The notes beneath the pieces are model-generated. The model was given only the letters and a program-made list of their open reading frames with translations. It was not told where the DNA came from and searched no databases. A DNA stretch of 64,000 nt from Megamerina dolium (taxonomy: Eukaryota; Arthropoda; Insecta; Diptera; Megamerinidae): positions 96,500,136-96,564,135 of the forward strand of contig OY978525.1 in the NCBI GenBank assembly GCA_963854835.1, written 5' to 3'. The position numbers and the translations under genes are program-made. Positions 35,785-48,292 of the stretch are shown here, in pieces (within the stretch, counting starts at the first letter, position 1; the number at the start of each line of letters is the position of its first letter).

Positions 35785-36299
35785 GATGATATCCAAAATT
35801 TGTACAACTTGTTTACTATTCTTTGTATATTTATTGACGATTTCCACAGAACGTTGTCACGATTTTTCCACCATAGCCGCTAAACATTGACAACGAAACG
35901 AAAACAATCATGCACTAAGAAACAAAACACAGGGCGTAACAAATTTCTTAAAACAATAAATCGCTTCACGACGTACTTATTAGGGCAATATCACACTAGC
36001 AACATTTGTCTTCGATATAATTAAATGAAAAGAATATCGATAAAAACTACACTCAATTGCTCTCATTATTTTAACATCTTTATCCAGTACAATTAAGTAG
36101 TAAACTGCACTAAACAGCTGCAACCATGCAACAATTGTCAACACTTAGATAACATAGAAATCCATGTTGTATGTGCCTAACCACATTAGCCTGCCCAGGA
36201 GCGTCCTGCCCATCAACGTCATGTCCACATTAGAGCAAGTGCGCTGCTTTTATTTAAATTTAAGTAATACAGTGAAATTGGAATTTTGGAAAAAAAGAA
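35785..36299. other. Upstream region of Clp
   Basis: Probable 5' UTR and promoter of Clp on the minus strand. No TATA box or other element can be assigned with confidence. Confidence 0.35.
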
Positions 36300-36640
36300 G
36301 GGCTGTGCAATTTATCGTTTGTTCAAAAATTTTAATTAATCAAATATAAAATTATTCGGATAAACATGATTTTGAATATTCAAAAATTGAAATTATTCGA
36401 TTAATCAGAATTTTGATTAGCCAGAATAAAATTATTCGAATGAAATGTTAAAAATATTTATAATATTTTTTCCAATACAAAGTAGACAGAAAATATGAAA
36501 ATACGTTTAAAATTTTTATTTCCAAAGAAAATTTCAAAAACAAAGAAAAATATAAATTAAAAATATTTTGATTAATCAAAATTCTGATTAACCGAATAAT
36601 TTCAATTTTGATAAATTCAAATTTTTATTAAGGAATTTAT
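36300..36640. repeat. AT-rich CTGTGCAAT-family repeat, truncated copy 2
   Basis: Begins GGGCTGTGCAATTTATC like the copy at 21275 and contains many GATTAATC/GATTAACC and ATTATTCG units in both orientations. No matching right terminus before the copia-like LTR at 36666. Confidence 0.55.
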
Positions 36641-36665
36641 ATCTGAAAGGTTTAATGGTAGTTAT

Positions 36666-36888
36666 TGTTGCAGATAGTTACATTACATATGATATATTAT
36701 AGCTTCCTATATATGTACTTGTTCATATTCACTTGTTCACTAATATTTTTATTGCATCTATTCTACCGTAGATTTATTGCCTTTAGAAAATTTTCATTTT
36801 CAAATACTTTTGATTTTGCCTTTTTTTGTGAACACTACATTATTCATGTAGAATTAAATATTTTTATAAAATAAAACTGCGTACAACA
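36666..36888 (+). repeat. Copia-type left LTR
   Basis: 223 bp, TG...CA ends, nearly identical to 40901-41123. It contains ATAAAATAAAACTGCG near the 3' end, a likely poly(A) signal region. Confidence 0.92.
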
Positions 36889-36895
36889 AAAGGTT

Positions 36896-39800
36896 ATGGG
36901 CCCAGGCATCGGAATGTATTGTTCAAGAATTAGAGTATTGGCTGGTGAAGAAGATTGGCCAATTTGGAAACGCAAGATAAGGGATCTGCTAGACTATCAT
37001 GAAGGGTGCTTGGATGTAATAGACGGCAAGCTTGTAAAGCCAGAGCCATTAGGAGAAGAAGCTACAGAAGCTCAAGCAAAGGCGTATAAGGAAAAATGTG
37101 ATTTTTACAGAAAGGCAAATAGTTATGCTAAATCAATGCTAACGAGTGCAATTACTGATACGGTTTATCAAAAGGTAATGGATAAAGAATCTGCACATGA
37201 AACATGGAAAGCCCTAAAGGAGCAATTTGAAGCAACAACAAAAGATCAGCTATACAAAATTTGTACCGATTTCTTTGCTTTTACATGGAACAAAAATCAA
37301 GATGTGTCTACACACGCTGCAATACTTCGTGGATTATGGAATGATTTAAATAATGGTTTAAAAGCGAAAGGAGAAAATACTTTACCAGATTTAATACTAT
37401 TATGTAAAACATTATATGTTTTGCCAATTAAATTTGAGTCGTTCCGTTCAAGCTGGATGCTTTTATCGAAAGATGATAATAAGACATTTGATGAATTGAA
37501 TATGCAGCTTAGTATGTATGAACGAAATTTTACGAAATCAGAAAATGTCTCTGAGCCGGAAGCTCTTTATTCGAAAAATAGTAGAGCTGTTATAGAAAAA
37601 CCAAAGAAGAAGAGGGATAGCTGCTGCCACTACTGTAAAAGGAAAGGTCACTGGGTACGTGACTGCAGAAAGTGGATAGCAGATTGTAGACCTTTAAAAA
37701 ACAAAAAGAATGGCGAAACGGACAATATAGCCGATACGAATGTTTCATTAGTAAGTATTACAAACGAATCATATGCAGCTGATACAAATGGAACTAACTG
37801 GTGGGTGGATAATGGTGCTACGAGGCATGTTACCAACACTACAGAATTTTTCATTAATTATACGAAGTTCGTGGGTGAATATAGTATCAAAGCAGCTGGA
37901 AATGAATGTCTTATGGCGCTTGGAAAGGGTTCTATTGAGGTATTTTCCAAAACATATAATGGTATACAGAAAGTCACACTTAAGAACGTATGGTATGTTC
38001 CTGGAATTACCAGAAATTTGTTTTCGGTACTGGCTGCTCAAGATAGAAATCCTCAAAGTGAATTTTGGTCAAGCAATACAGAGTGCTGGCTCAAAGTAAA
38101 TGACAGTGTTGTAATGCGTGGTTTTCGTGAAGCTGGTGGAACATTGTTTAGAGCAGATATCACACCAATTGTTTCGGATAAGAAGATCCAAATTAACATT
38201 GCAGATACCAGTGTATCTTTGTTACAGCTATATCATGAGAGATGGGGACATCAAGACAAGAGGCATATAAAGAGACTGCTTCAAAAAGAGTTCGACATAA
38301 ATGTCAAAATGGATAACGATTTATGTGAGGCATGCATATTTGGAAAAGCTCATCGATTACCTTTCGGAAACAGAGTAAAAGCGACTCAACCAGGAGAATT
38401 GATTTCTGCTGATGTGTGCGGTCCTTTTCCAGATTCTTTCAAGAAGAAGAGGTACTACGTGGTTTTCAAGGATGCTTTTACCAAATTTCGCTATTGTTAC
38501 ATAATCAAAAATAAGTCAGATGTCAAAGATGAGTTGAACGCTATGCTTGCACATGCTAAACAACAAGGTCATGTTGTAACAATGCTGAAGTTAAAAGAAT
38601 TTTACAAAAGCATGGAGTAACACAAAGATAGACGGCACCATACACACCAGAGCAGAATGGATCCAGTGAAAGAGAAAATCGAACAATAGTCGAAATGGCA
38701 AGGACCTTCAAATACTCTAATTCCGATATGCAATTTCCAGATGCAATTTGGGCAGAATTGGTAATGAAGGCGGTGTACGTGTTAAATCGCACTGGGAAAT
38801 CATCTGTGGAAGATGTAAATCCGTATGAGCTATGGATAAAGAAGAAACCAAGAATTAAACATTTGAGAATTATTGGATCTACGTGCTACGCTCATATTCC
38901 AGTACAAAAAAGGAAAAAGATGGATGTCAAATGTACAAAAGGATATTTGATAGGGTACGATGGTGATGAACGATATCGAATTTATGTACCAAATGAAAAA
39001 GTTGTTATATTGTCAAGAGATGTTAAATTTATTGAAAATCTAAAAGGAGTTAAATTACCATTTGGCGACGATAAACAAGGTAAGGAAGTTCCGGATCCAG
39101 CGGAATGTGAACAGACAAATCAAGAAGAAGAGTTTTCGGAACACGTTGAAGAAGATTCAGAAGATGACATTACAAGTAGTCGTCAATCACAAAATAAACT
39201 TAGGAGAGAGGAAAGTAATGGTGAAAGTGACGATAATGAAGATGATGACATTGGCAATGGACTTAATTTAAGAAATCGCCAAGATATTAAGAGACCGAGA
39301 TATTTGGAAGATTTCGTTATGACAGCGGAAGAGTATGTAAATGGTTTGCAAACTCCAGAGACGTACGCGGAGGCAACTAGAAGTAGCGATAAACGAAAAT
39401 GGAAAACTGCAATGGACCAAGAAATAAAGTCGTTAGAAGAAAATAAAACTTGGAAATTAGTGGACTTACCTAAAGATGTAAAACCGTTACCGTGCAAATG
39501 GGTATATCGAATCAAAATGAATTCTGATGGAAGTGTTGATAAGTTCAAGGCAAGATTGGTCATAAAAGGTTTTAGACAACGTTATGGCATTGATTATGAA
39601 CAAACCTTCAGTCCAGTTGCAAAGATGGCAACAATTCGATCAGTTCTGAGTTTAGCAGCAACTGAACGCATGGTCCTCAAACAATTTGACGTTTCTACGG
39701 CTTTTCTCTATGGTGAATTAGAAGAATCTATATATATGAAACAGCCAGAAGGGTATTCTGACGGAACAAACAACGTATGCCAGTTAAGTCGAAGTCTTTA

Positions 39801-40886
39801 TGGGTTGAAACAAGCACCACGGTGCTGGAACAAAAGACTGGGCGGTTTTCTGACAAAATTGAGATTTAAAGTAAGTGAAGCTGATCCTTGTATGTATATT
39901 CGGGAAGAAAGCGGAAAGAAAATTATATTAGTTTTATATGTTGATGATGGCTTAGTAGCTGGAACAGATGTAAACGATTTAGAAGTATTTATATAAGAAT
40001 TGAGTGAGGAGTTCAAAGTGGTTTCAAAGAAAGCAAATTATTTTTTGGGACTAGAAATTCAACAAGAGATGGGTACTATTCGAATTTGCCAGCAAGCCTA
40101 CGCAAAGAAAATTTTAGATCGTTTCAATTTTACTAATTGCAAGTCGGTATCAACGCCAATTTCAAATGTGCCAAGTAGTTCTGAAACTTCAAAATTAGGG
40201 AAAGAAGATGAGCAGAATTTCCATACAGACAAGGTGTTGGTGCGGTTATGTACTTGATGTTGGGAACAAGACCAGATTTGGCTTATAGCATTGGGTTCTT
40301 GTCAAGAACTTTGGAAAACCCAACTGCTGAAGATGTAGCTCGACTTAAAAGAGTCTTTCGATACATCGCTGGGAGTATTAATTTGGGAATAACATACCGC
40401 AGTGACATTAACAAAGGTATTTTGGAATGCTATAGTGATTCTGATTTTGGAGGTTGTACTACTACAGGTCGCTCTACTTCGGGTGTAGTAATCACGCATG
40501 CTGGTGGTGCGATTTCATGGCTAAGTCAACGTCAGGCTATGGTCGCAACCTCAACAACTGAAGCAGAAATAGTTGCTGCTAATGAAGCAACAAAAGAAAT
40601 TATTTGGTTGAAGAGATTATTTTCACAAATCATCAAAATTGAGAGTTTACCAATTTTGCAAGTTGATAATTTGGCTGCGGTGAAATTAGCTCAAAATCCA
40701 GAATTTCATCGTAGAACAAAACATATTTCCATCAAACACTTTTTTATACGTGAGAAAATTAATGAGAAGATATTAGGAATACAGCATATTTCAACTCAAG
40801 AGCAAGTGGCAGATATTATGACCAAGCCTCTATCAGCGGTGCGCCTCAAGATACTTTGTACCAAAATGGGTTTGTGTCAACTATAA
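36896..40886 (+). pseudogene. Copia-type Gag-Pol polyprotein, disrupted
   Basis: Order follows Ty1/copia: Gag; CCHC knuckle (CCHYCKRKGHWVRDC, about 37623); aspartic protease (WWVDNGATRHV, about 37800); integrase zinc-binding region (HERWGHQDKRH, then CEACIFGK); integrase core; reverse transcriptase (FDVSTAFLYGELEE and LYVDDG); RNase H to 40886. Breaks: near 38580-38620 the second integrase Asp motif is missing and the frame shifts; an in-frame TAA occurs at about 39994; another frameshift lies near 40240. It cannot make a complete polyprotein. Confidence 0.9.
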
Positions 40887-40900
40887 ATAACAAGGGAAAG

Positions 40901-41123
40901 TGTTGCAGATAGTTATATTACATATGTTATATTATAGTTTCCTATATATGTACTTGTTCATATTCACTTGTTCGCTAATATTTTTATTGCATCTATTCTA
41001 CCGTAGATTTATTGCCTTTAGAAAATTTTCATTTTCAAATACTTTTGATTTTGCCTTTTTTTGTGAACACTACATTATTCATGTAGAATTAAATATTTTT
41101 ATAAAATAAAACTGCGTACAACA
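40901..41123 (+). repeat. Copia-type right LTR
   Basis: 223 bp, preceded by the polypurine tract, and differs from the left LTR at about four positions. Confidence 0.92.
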
Positions 41124-41227
41124 AAATTTATTATTTTATGTTTAGTAAATGTATTTTAATGAAATTTTTATGTTGTCGTGACTGCGTTCAGTTCTTTCCA
41201 GTTGTAGTCGCAGAGTGATGTCGCAGA

Positions 41228-41457
41228 ACTCTTGAGACATCACTCTTTCTGAGCTTTGTCACAGAGTTCTTTTAGAAGCCTTTTTTCCATGACAAATTGT
41301 AACTGCCGGAAGAATTGCCAATTGTTTGCCGATAGGTGGGTACCGTTCGAAAGAAAAATCTTTTCGATATTACATTTGTCATGCTTCAGCCCGGAGTTGA
41401 ACTCACAACCTATAGATCAGAAAGCCAACCACTAACTACTAAACTACGGCGCCTACT
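41228..41457 (-). repeat. tRNA-derived SINE, copy 3
   Basis: Same head and body as at 20692, on the minus strand, with a more diverged tRNA head (its box A reads TAGTTTAGTAGTTAG). It lies about 100 bp beyond the copia-type right LTR. Confidence 0.8.
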
Positions 41458-41956
41458 GTAAACAATGCGGAATGAATGATCATGAATAAAGCAACCCTTG
41501 GACCAGTGTGACGTCACATACACAGCTGATTCTATCAAATTTATTTAGAATCGATTGTTGGTAAAAGATTGGTGCAACCTTAGTATTCTGCCTTCCGTGA
41601 TATCATTCTATGCATATGTATGTGGTATTCACGATCTTGTAAATACATGGGGTATTAAATAAATTATACTATTGTAGTTGAACAATTTACCAACATTCTA
41701 GAAAATTCTATTGATAGGGGCAAGTCCTCTGAGTCGATCATTACCCAAGATAGAGCCGTATCACGAACAATTTTCAAGAAATCAATTTACATGTTTTCCC
41801 ACATTTTTCCACAAAAAAAAAATTTACGTTACTTTATAGTTTTTCTGAAGACAAATTACAGAAAATAAAATTAAAAATTTATATTTGAATAGCCTTAAAG
41901 AAAAATCAAATATATTCTAAAAAAAATGCATGTTAACAGTTGCCACTTTTTCTCTC

Positions 41957-42112
41957 CAACGCAAACATTTTAAATTTGTCCAATTACTAGTTTGGTGTAA
42001 ATCATGGCCAACATCAAGTCACGAATATCTTTTTTTATAAAGTGGTTTTTTTTCAATTTTGTTTTGCACCAAACTAGTAATTCGACTAAATTAACATTTT
42101 TGCGTTTGGCAA
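41957..42112. repeat. Hairpin MITE-like repeat
   Basis: The left arm contains AACGCAAACATTTTAAATTT and AATTACTAGTTTGGTG. The right arm carries the inverse, CACCAAACTAGTAATT, then AAAATTAAC/TTTTTGCGTTTGGC-like sequence. About 155 bp with a short centre. The rest of 41458-42230 shows nothing I can name. Confidence 0.55.
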
Positions 42113-42231
42113 AAACTAGAACAGTGCATTAAAAAAATTGTTTAAGTTTGCTGTGCAAAGTTAATATAATTTTGGAAAAACCGTTGCTCCAAAAATCAAA
42201 CACTGCGATCTAAAAGATATTTGGTGCATTT

Positions 42232-45047
42232 TTATACCCTGCATAATGCAATATGCATGGTATATTCATTTCGGTCAGATGTTTGTGTCCACTTGAAGGA
42301 ATCTCCGGAGATATAGACATAGATATATATATTCGTGATCAGCGTCGATTAAATTTTCGATTTAACGATGTCCGTTCGTCTGTCTGTCACCTGGCTGGTT
42401 CGCACGATAACTTGAGTAAATATTGAGCTATTTCGATGAAAGTATAAGTAATCTATGATCCAAGAGTACGGAGGGGATTGATATTGGGCATGATCGGTCA
42501 ATAACCACGCCCACACCAAGCATTCAAAGCGACTAACCTCGAAATTTTCAAAATCTTTACTTGCTATAACTCACATAATATACGACTTGGGACAACAATA
42601 TTTGGCACATATACTTATATTATACTACTATATAACCTCGCCAAAAGTGAGTGAGCCACGCCTACTTTCTAGCGTAGCTCCCATACAAAGTGCCTGTACT
42701 TCTTTTAAATTGAAACAGCTGTAACTTCGGCAATCTTCTGCCTAAAATAACCATAATTGACACTTAAATTAATATCGTAGTCGGCAAAAATCTGGCAGAA
42801 AATCAGTGTGCCACGCCCACTCCTTCATGAGTCTCCCATACAAAGTTGCGGAAATTAAAAAAAATGTTACCGGTTATAACTTGCAAACTATTCAGCGTAG
42901 AATAATGAGATTTAAGGTGTGGATTAGTATTGTACGAGCAACTAGGCTCACAGAAAATGGGCGCACCACGCCCACTGTTTATCGTAGCCCCCATACAAAT
43001 TTTAAATTGAAACAGCTGTAACTTCGGCAATCTTCTGCCTAAAATAACCATAATTGACACTTAAATTAATATCGTAGTCGGCAAAAATCTGGCAGAAAAT
43101 CAGTGTGCCACGCCCACTCCTTCATGAGTCTCCCATACAAAGTCAAGGGAATTAAACTAAAACTTTTAAGCTCCATAACTTACAAACCATTTAGCGTAGG
43201 ACAGCGAGATTTAAGGTATGGATAAGTATTGTACGAGCAACTAGGGTCATAGGAAATGGGCGCGCCATGCCCACTGTTTATTGCAGCTCCCATACAAAAT
43301 GACTGAAATTCTTTTAAATTTAAACAGCTGTAACTTCGGCAATCTCCTGCCTAAAATAACCATAATTGACACTTAGATTAATATCGTAGTCGGAAATAAT
43401 CTGGCAGAAAATCAGTGTGCCACGCCCATTCCTTCATAGGTCTCCCATGCAAAGTCGAGGTAATTAAACTAAAACTTTTAAGCTCCATAACTTACAAACC
43501 ATTTAGCGTAGGACAACGAGATTTAAGGTATGGATAAGTATTGTACGAGCAACTAGGCTCATAGGAAATGGGAGCGCCATGCCCACTGTTTATTGTAGCC
43601 CCCATACAAATTTTAAATTGAAACAGCTGTATCTTCGGCAATCTTCTGCCTAAAATAACCATAATTGACACTTAAATTAATATCGTAGTCGGCAAAAATC
43701 TGGCAGAAAATCAGTGTGCCACGCCCACTCCTTCATGAGTCTCCCATACAAAGTCAAGGGAATTAAACTAAAACTTTTAAGCTCCATAATTTACAAACCA
43801 TTTAGCGTAGGACAACGAGATTTAAGGTATGGAATAGTATTGTACGAGCAACTAGACTCACTTGAAATGGGCGCACTACGCCCACTGTTTATTGTAGCCC
43901 CCATACAAATTTTAAATTGAAACAGCTGTAACTTCGGCAATCTTCTGCCTAAAATAACCATAATTGACACTTAAATTAAGATCGTAGTCGGCAAAAATCT
44001 GGCAGAAAACCAGTGTGCCACGCCCACTCCTTCATGAGTCTCCCATACAAAGTCAAGGGAATTAAACTAAAACTTTTAAGCTCCATAACTTACAAAACAT
44101 TTAGCGTAGGACAACGAGATTTAAGTTATGGATAAGTATTGTACGAGCAACTAGGGTCATAGGAAATGGGCGCGCCATGCCCACTGTTTATTGCAGCCCC
44201 CATACAAAATGACTGAAATTCTTTTAAATTTAAACAGCTGTAACTTCGGCAATCTCCTGCCTAAAATAACCATAATTGACACTTAGATTAATATCGTAGT
44301 CGAAAATAATCTGGCAGAAAATCAGTGTGCCACGCCCAATCCTTCATAGGTCTCCCATACAAAGTCGAGGTAATTAAACTAAAACTTTTAAGCTCCATAA
44401 CTTACAAACCATTTAGCGTAGGACAACGAGATTTAAGGTATGGATAAGTATTGTACGAGCAACTAGGCTCTTAGGAAATGGGAGCGCCATGCCCACTGTT
44501 CATTGCAGCCCCCATGCAAAAAGACTGAAATTCTTTTAAATTTAAACAGCTGTAACTTCGGCAATCTCCTGCCTAAAATAACCATAATTGACACTTAGAT
44601 TAATATCGTAGTCGGAAATAATCTGGCAGAAAATCAGTGTGCCACGCCCACTCCTTCATAGGTCTCCCATACAAAGTCGAGGTAATTAAACTAAAACTTT
44701 TAAGCTCCATAACTTACAAACCATTTAGCTTAGGACAACCAAATTTAAGGTGATATTGAAAAATTAATTAGATATACCAGAAAGAGATACGTCACGCCCA
44801 CTTTTTATATACCTTCCGTATAAAGTCTAGGATTTATCTTAAACATTAAAACACCCATAACTTACTAATTAATACGCCTAGGTCAACCCATTGCAACCTA
44901 TGTAGTTTAGTATTATAGGCAGAAATTGATCCTCCAAAATTGGTGAGGTACGCCTGCTTCTTAATGTAGGTCCTATACAAAGTAGTGGAAGAAAAGGATG
45001 GATATACGAGCAAACTTTTTATATATATCTCTACATATGCAGGGTAT
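42232..45047. mobile_element. ACCCTGC-ended repeat element with an internal tandem array
   Basis: The left terminus has ATACCCTGCAT (42234) and the right has the inverse, ATGCAGGGTAT (45037-45047), 2.8 kb apart. The left shoulder contains GTCCGTTCGTCTGTCTGTC, seen in dispersed fly repeats of this ACCCTGC style. Between the ends lies a tandem array (separate entry). There is no open coding frame. The superfamily is not identified. A terminal (T)n follows at 45080. Confidence 0.65.
42660..44755. repeat. Tandem array, seven units of about 297-312 bp
   Basis: The anchor AAACAGCTGTAACTTCGGCA (a one-base variant in one unit) occurs at 42713, 43010, 43322, 43621, 43920, 44232 and 44544. Spacings are 297, 312, 299, 299, 312 and 312 bp. 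There are two length classes: the longer carries an extra ACTGAAATTCTTTTAAATTT stretch. Each unit also has two related halves, both with a CCACGCCCACT-like block followed by CTCCCATACAAA, so the ancestral monomer was probably about 150 bp. Confidence 0.9.
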
Positions 45048-45225
45048 AATTTGGTCGGCCCCAGCCGACTGTAAGGAGATTTTTTTTTTTATATACTTAT
45101 ATTAATTGCAAATATAAGTAGTGAATGCAAAAATGTTTATTTTGTTGTTGGAGTTTTAAACGTTCCAATAATATGTTATATTTGGTCAAGACCAGATCCA
45201 CCGGATCGTGATCACCACTATGTTA

Positions 45226-46165
45226 TTAACGACTATTATACATTGAAAGATGTACTGCTTGTGCTTCATGATTGAATTGTTTGATCGAATCTTCTTTGTA
45301 GCAGGCATCAATCAGAAATAGAATAGCTACCACAAATGATAAACTTCCCAGTATATAGGCATTTGTTTGAAGGTCTTCTTGTATATGTTGAACTGATTCG
45401 AAAGCGAAAAATCCTACAACCATAAAATGAAATCGCTTAGCTTATTCTTATTAATTATAATTTAAATAAATTGTGCATATATTTACCCTCCAAAAAGAAG
45501 AATATTGCACCAATTATTAGCAGCAATTTTTCATTCAAATCATTATGTGGTCTTCGTTCAAAAATTCTTTTAACCAAATATTTCCATATAATATATGTGT
45601 GTTTATTACATATAAATCAATCGCACATACTTACTTTCCTATTAGGAAAATGGCTGTAATGAGCGTATAGCCACCGTATGTTACTATACTAAAATCCTGG
45701 CCAGCTTCTGACCATGTTAATTTCGACAGTAATCGCCATTCAATTGAGAGTTTTTGATTTCTTTTGGAAAGACGATCGGCTGCAGTATCAGTGAGCTTTT
45801 TTGTAATTAAAGCTGACACACATAACAGCTATAAAATAACAAACAACAACACAATGGACACAAAAGTTACATACATATATTAAATAAACAAACAAAAACA
45901 CACATTATGGGAATGGGGCTATTGGTTAACTGCTGGTGACCAAATCTACTACATTGCCGAGAATTCGGTGAGTTAATCTGACAAATATTTATTGTAATAC
46001 AAACATATTACAATAAATATACGCTATATATATATATATGGTGAATTCATATCCATAAGTAACAAAGAAAAAAAAAAACAACATCTTAGTCAGCAATCCA
46101 TCCCATAATTAACATCAATTACTTACAAATTGTAATATTTTAAGCGTAATTTTTATTGACTTCAT
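45226..46165 (-). CDS. Small four-transmembrane protein, unnamed
   Basis: Four exons on the minus strand: 46127-46165 (MKSIKITLKILQF), 45635-45828, 45487-45566 and 45226-45413. All borders are GT/AG and phases close (0, 2, 1), giving about 166 residues with TAA at 45226-45228. Four hydrophobic helices are evident: ITLKILQFLLCVSALI, FSIVTYGGYTLITAIFLIG, LLLIIGAIFFFLEGFFAF and AYILGSLSFVVAILFLIDA. The loop between the first two is about 50 residues and basic; both termini are probably cytoplasmic. The architecture resembles small insect MARVEL-like or septate-junction membrane proteins, but I cannot name a family. Poly(A) signal on the minus strand at 45136-45141. Confidence 0.78.
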
Positions 46166-46840
46166 TCTAGCAACTGAACCGAAACTAAACTGCTGCTTAC
46201 AATTTGCAATTCGCAGCTTGCATGTGGCACCTGAAACTATGATGATTAACTACTTATATGATTAACATATTCGCATGCATTTATGCTTCATGAGAATATA
46301 ATTTGCTTTTTTAAATGATTGTACTCATACCATTTACCAACATATGTACATGTTGTAGATGTGTTTATATGCAAGTAAAGGGTGGTTTTTAAATAGATAA
46401 GTCGTCACAATTCTTTATTACACCTTACGTCGTGTGTGTCAGTTTATACCATTCACCCATATGGGACATTCTTTTTTAAATCGCTCGGATTTGGCAAAAA
46501 AAAATATATATATTTTTAAATCGGCCGAAAGTTCAAAATAAGAATACCTTAACATAGAACAAGTTTACACGTGTGTGTTACCAGGTGTATTACTCCGTTG
46601 TTTTGACAATTTTGAATTTTGTAAAAATGTATAGCGTGTTCATTGATGCGGTCAAAAAAGTCATTTACCCCTAGGGAGGGGCATGAAAGAGCCATTTGAA
46701 ATTTTCATTCAATTTTTTAAAAGAAAGAAAGAATTAAGGTATGTAAAATCATCTATCCAACTGATGTAGAACAAATTAAAGCGAACAGTTATTTTCTATC
46801 ATATCGAATTCAATATTTTAAGGATGGTAACCACCGATAT
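46166..46840. other. Upstream of the four-TM gene; no other feature seen
   Basis: AT-rich; presumably includes that gene's promoter on the minus strand. No frame or repeat recognised. Confidence 0.45.
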
Positions 46841-46849
46841 ACATACATA

Positions 46850-47300
46850 CGATCTGTATATGTCTGTTTGCACAATCACTGTAAAATCGAGCGTGTTCTT
46901 CCTTTCGCTCTACATAAACTAGCCAGCGCAGCCACTTAATTCTAATGCGCTTTACTACGTTGGTCGACATACAGCTCATGTGTGTACGTTATTCGGTACT
47001 CGCCATCAACGCTAATAGATCCAAAAATCTTTCGTAGGACTTTTCTCTCAAAAATTCCGAGCATTCTCCGAGTCTCAGATGAAAATTGTCTAAGCTTCGG
47101 CGCTATATGTAAAGACAGGCATGATGAGAGACTTGTAGAGTGTGGTTTTCGTTTCTCGAGAGAGGGCTCGATTTCTCAATTGGTTACTTATCCCAAAGTA
47201 ACACCTGTTAGCAAGAGTGATCCTTCGCAACATCTCCAGGCTAACGTCATTATTGGTGTTAATGTTTGTTCCAAGATAGAGAAAGTCCATCACTACTTAA
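46850..47300 (-). mobile_element. Non-LTR retrotransposon reverse-transcriptase remnant
   Basis: Minus-strand frame 47090-47293 contains YLGTNINTNNDVSLEMLRRI and TLYKSLIMPVFTYSAEA, the C-terminal part of a common insect endonuclease-reverse transcriptase. It continues with shifted frames down to about 46850. Truncated at both ends. Confidence 0.75.
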
Positions 47301-47317
47301 GTTATTGTCATATTACA

Positions 47318-47560
47318 TATTGAGACTTAAGTTAGGTTAAGTTATTGTGACAGAGAGAGAGAGAGAGGGCCTCTCTGAGAAGACGCACTTAGCCCAAATA
47401 GAGCCGTTGTGATACTACCGAGCTTATTTTCAAGTACTTTTACGTGTGTTAAATTTGGACAGTATTAGAAAGGACCTACTTATATTAGCCGACAGAGCCC
47501 TTATGACATTACTTTTCCTGAGCTTTGTCAGAGAGCTCTTTAAGGGCCATTTTTACAGTG
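47318..47560 (-). repeat. LOA-type 3' tail fragment next to a SINE 3' fragment
   Basis: 47318-47440 resembles the 3' tail of the LOA-like fossils (TTAGGTTAAGTTATTGTGAC, then a (GA)n run). 47440-47555 matches the 3' body of the tRNA-SINE in minus orientation (GGACAGTATTAGAAAGGACC). Confidence 0.5.
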
Positions 47561-48170
47561 ACATCTTAACCTACATTCGACTGTTGACCATCGATTTTTA
47601 ATTTCACAGTAGGAATGTGGAATGTAGCTAATGAATTAATTGTTCATAGATCGATTCGAGAAAGGACTATGGTCTTCATATGTAGCAAAAAGGAGTACCG
47701 TGGCCAATTTAGAATAGCAATGAGGTTGCTGTACGCAGATGGAAGCAGTTGCTTTGAATATTGGTTCATTAATCAATAAAGATTTGGATATCTGAAAGGA
47801 AGCACTGGCTACTTAGTCTTCGATCTCTCTTTAACTTTAACTTTAACTTCAGTGCTAATGTGGTCAGTTGTTTGACACTCTATTGTGTTCTTTTTTGTTT
47901 GTTTAAAAATCGTATATAAATTTTCAATTTACAGCCATGAAAAATTGGTTGTCCACCTTCTGTCACTCATTTTGCTATTTTGTTTTGAATTAAAAAACAA
48001 AGTTGCCACTCTTTATTAGAAGAATCAGCTGATTGATTTTGTTTACTTTTTAAGGTTAACTCAATGCTGTGAAATTGAAATTTATTTACTCATATGTTAA
48101 CTGGTACATTTGAGTAAAAGTTAACCTAAGGTTAACTCGTCACTGTGAAAATGACCCTAGGGCGAATTTT

Positions 48171-48292
48171 ATTTTGGACAAATCGATATTGCCAGTTGCT
48201 TGTCGACAGATGGGCACCGTTCGAAAATGATTGAACCCACGACCTACGGATCAAAAAGCCAATGCACTAACCACTGAGATACGTCAATTACT
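48171..48292 (-). repeat. tRNA-derived SINE, fragment 4 (head only)
   Basis: The minus strand shows box A/B-like sequence (TATCTCAGTGGTTAGTGCAT and GGTCGTGGGTTCAATCAT) and a short part of the body. The 3' half is missing. Confidence 0.65.

Larger units (their letters stand above)
36666..41123 (+). mobile_element. Copia-type (Ty1/copia) LTR retrotransposon, inactive
   Basis: A 4,458-bp element bounded by 223-bp LTRs (36666-36888 and 40901-41123), which start TGTTGCAG and end GTACAACA. The primer-binding site GGTTATGGGCCCAG lies right after the left LTR and matches the anticodon-stem part of initiator tRNA-Met, the half-tRNA priming known for copia. A polypurine tract, AAGGGAAAG, precedes the right LTR. 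I count four differences between the LTRs, about 98% identity. Flanks GTTAT and AAATT do not match, so no target duplication is visible. The polyprotein is broken in at least three places (see the CDS entry). Confidence 0.93.

Noticed and set aside
42713..44560. A CRISPR-like array because of regular repeats
   Set aside because: Units are ~300 bp with no short conserved repeat/unique spacer structure, and the genome is eukaryotic; it is a tandem satellite.
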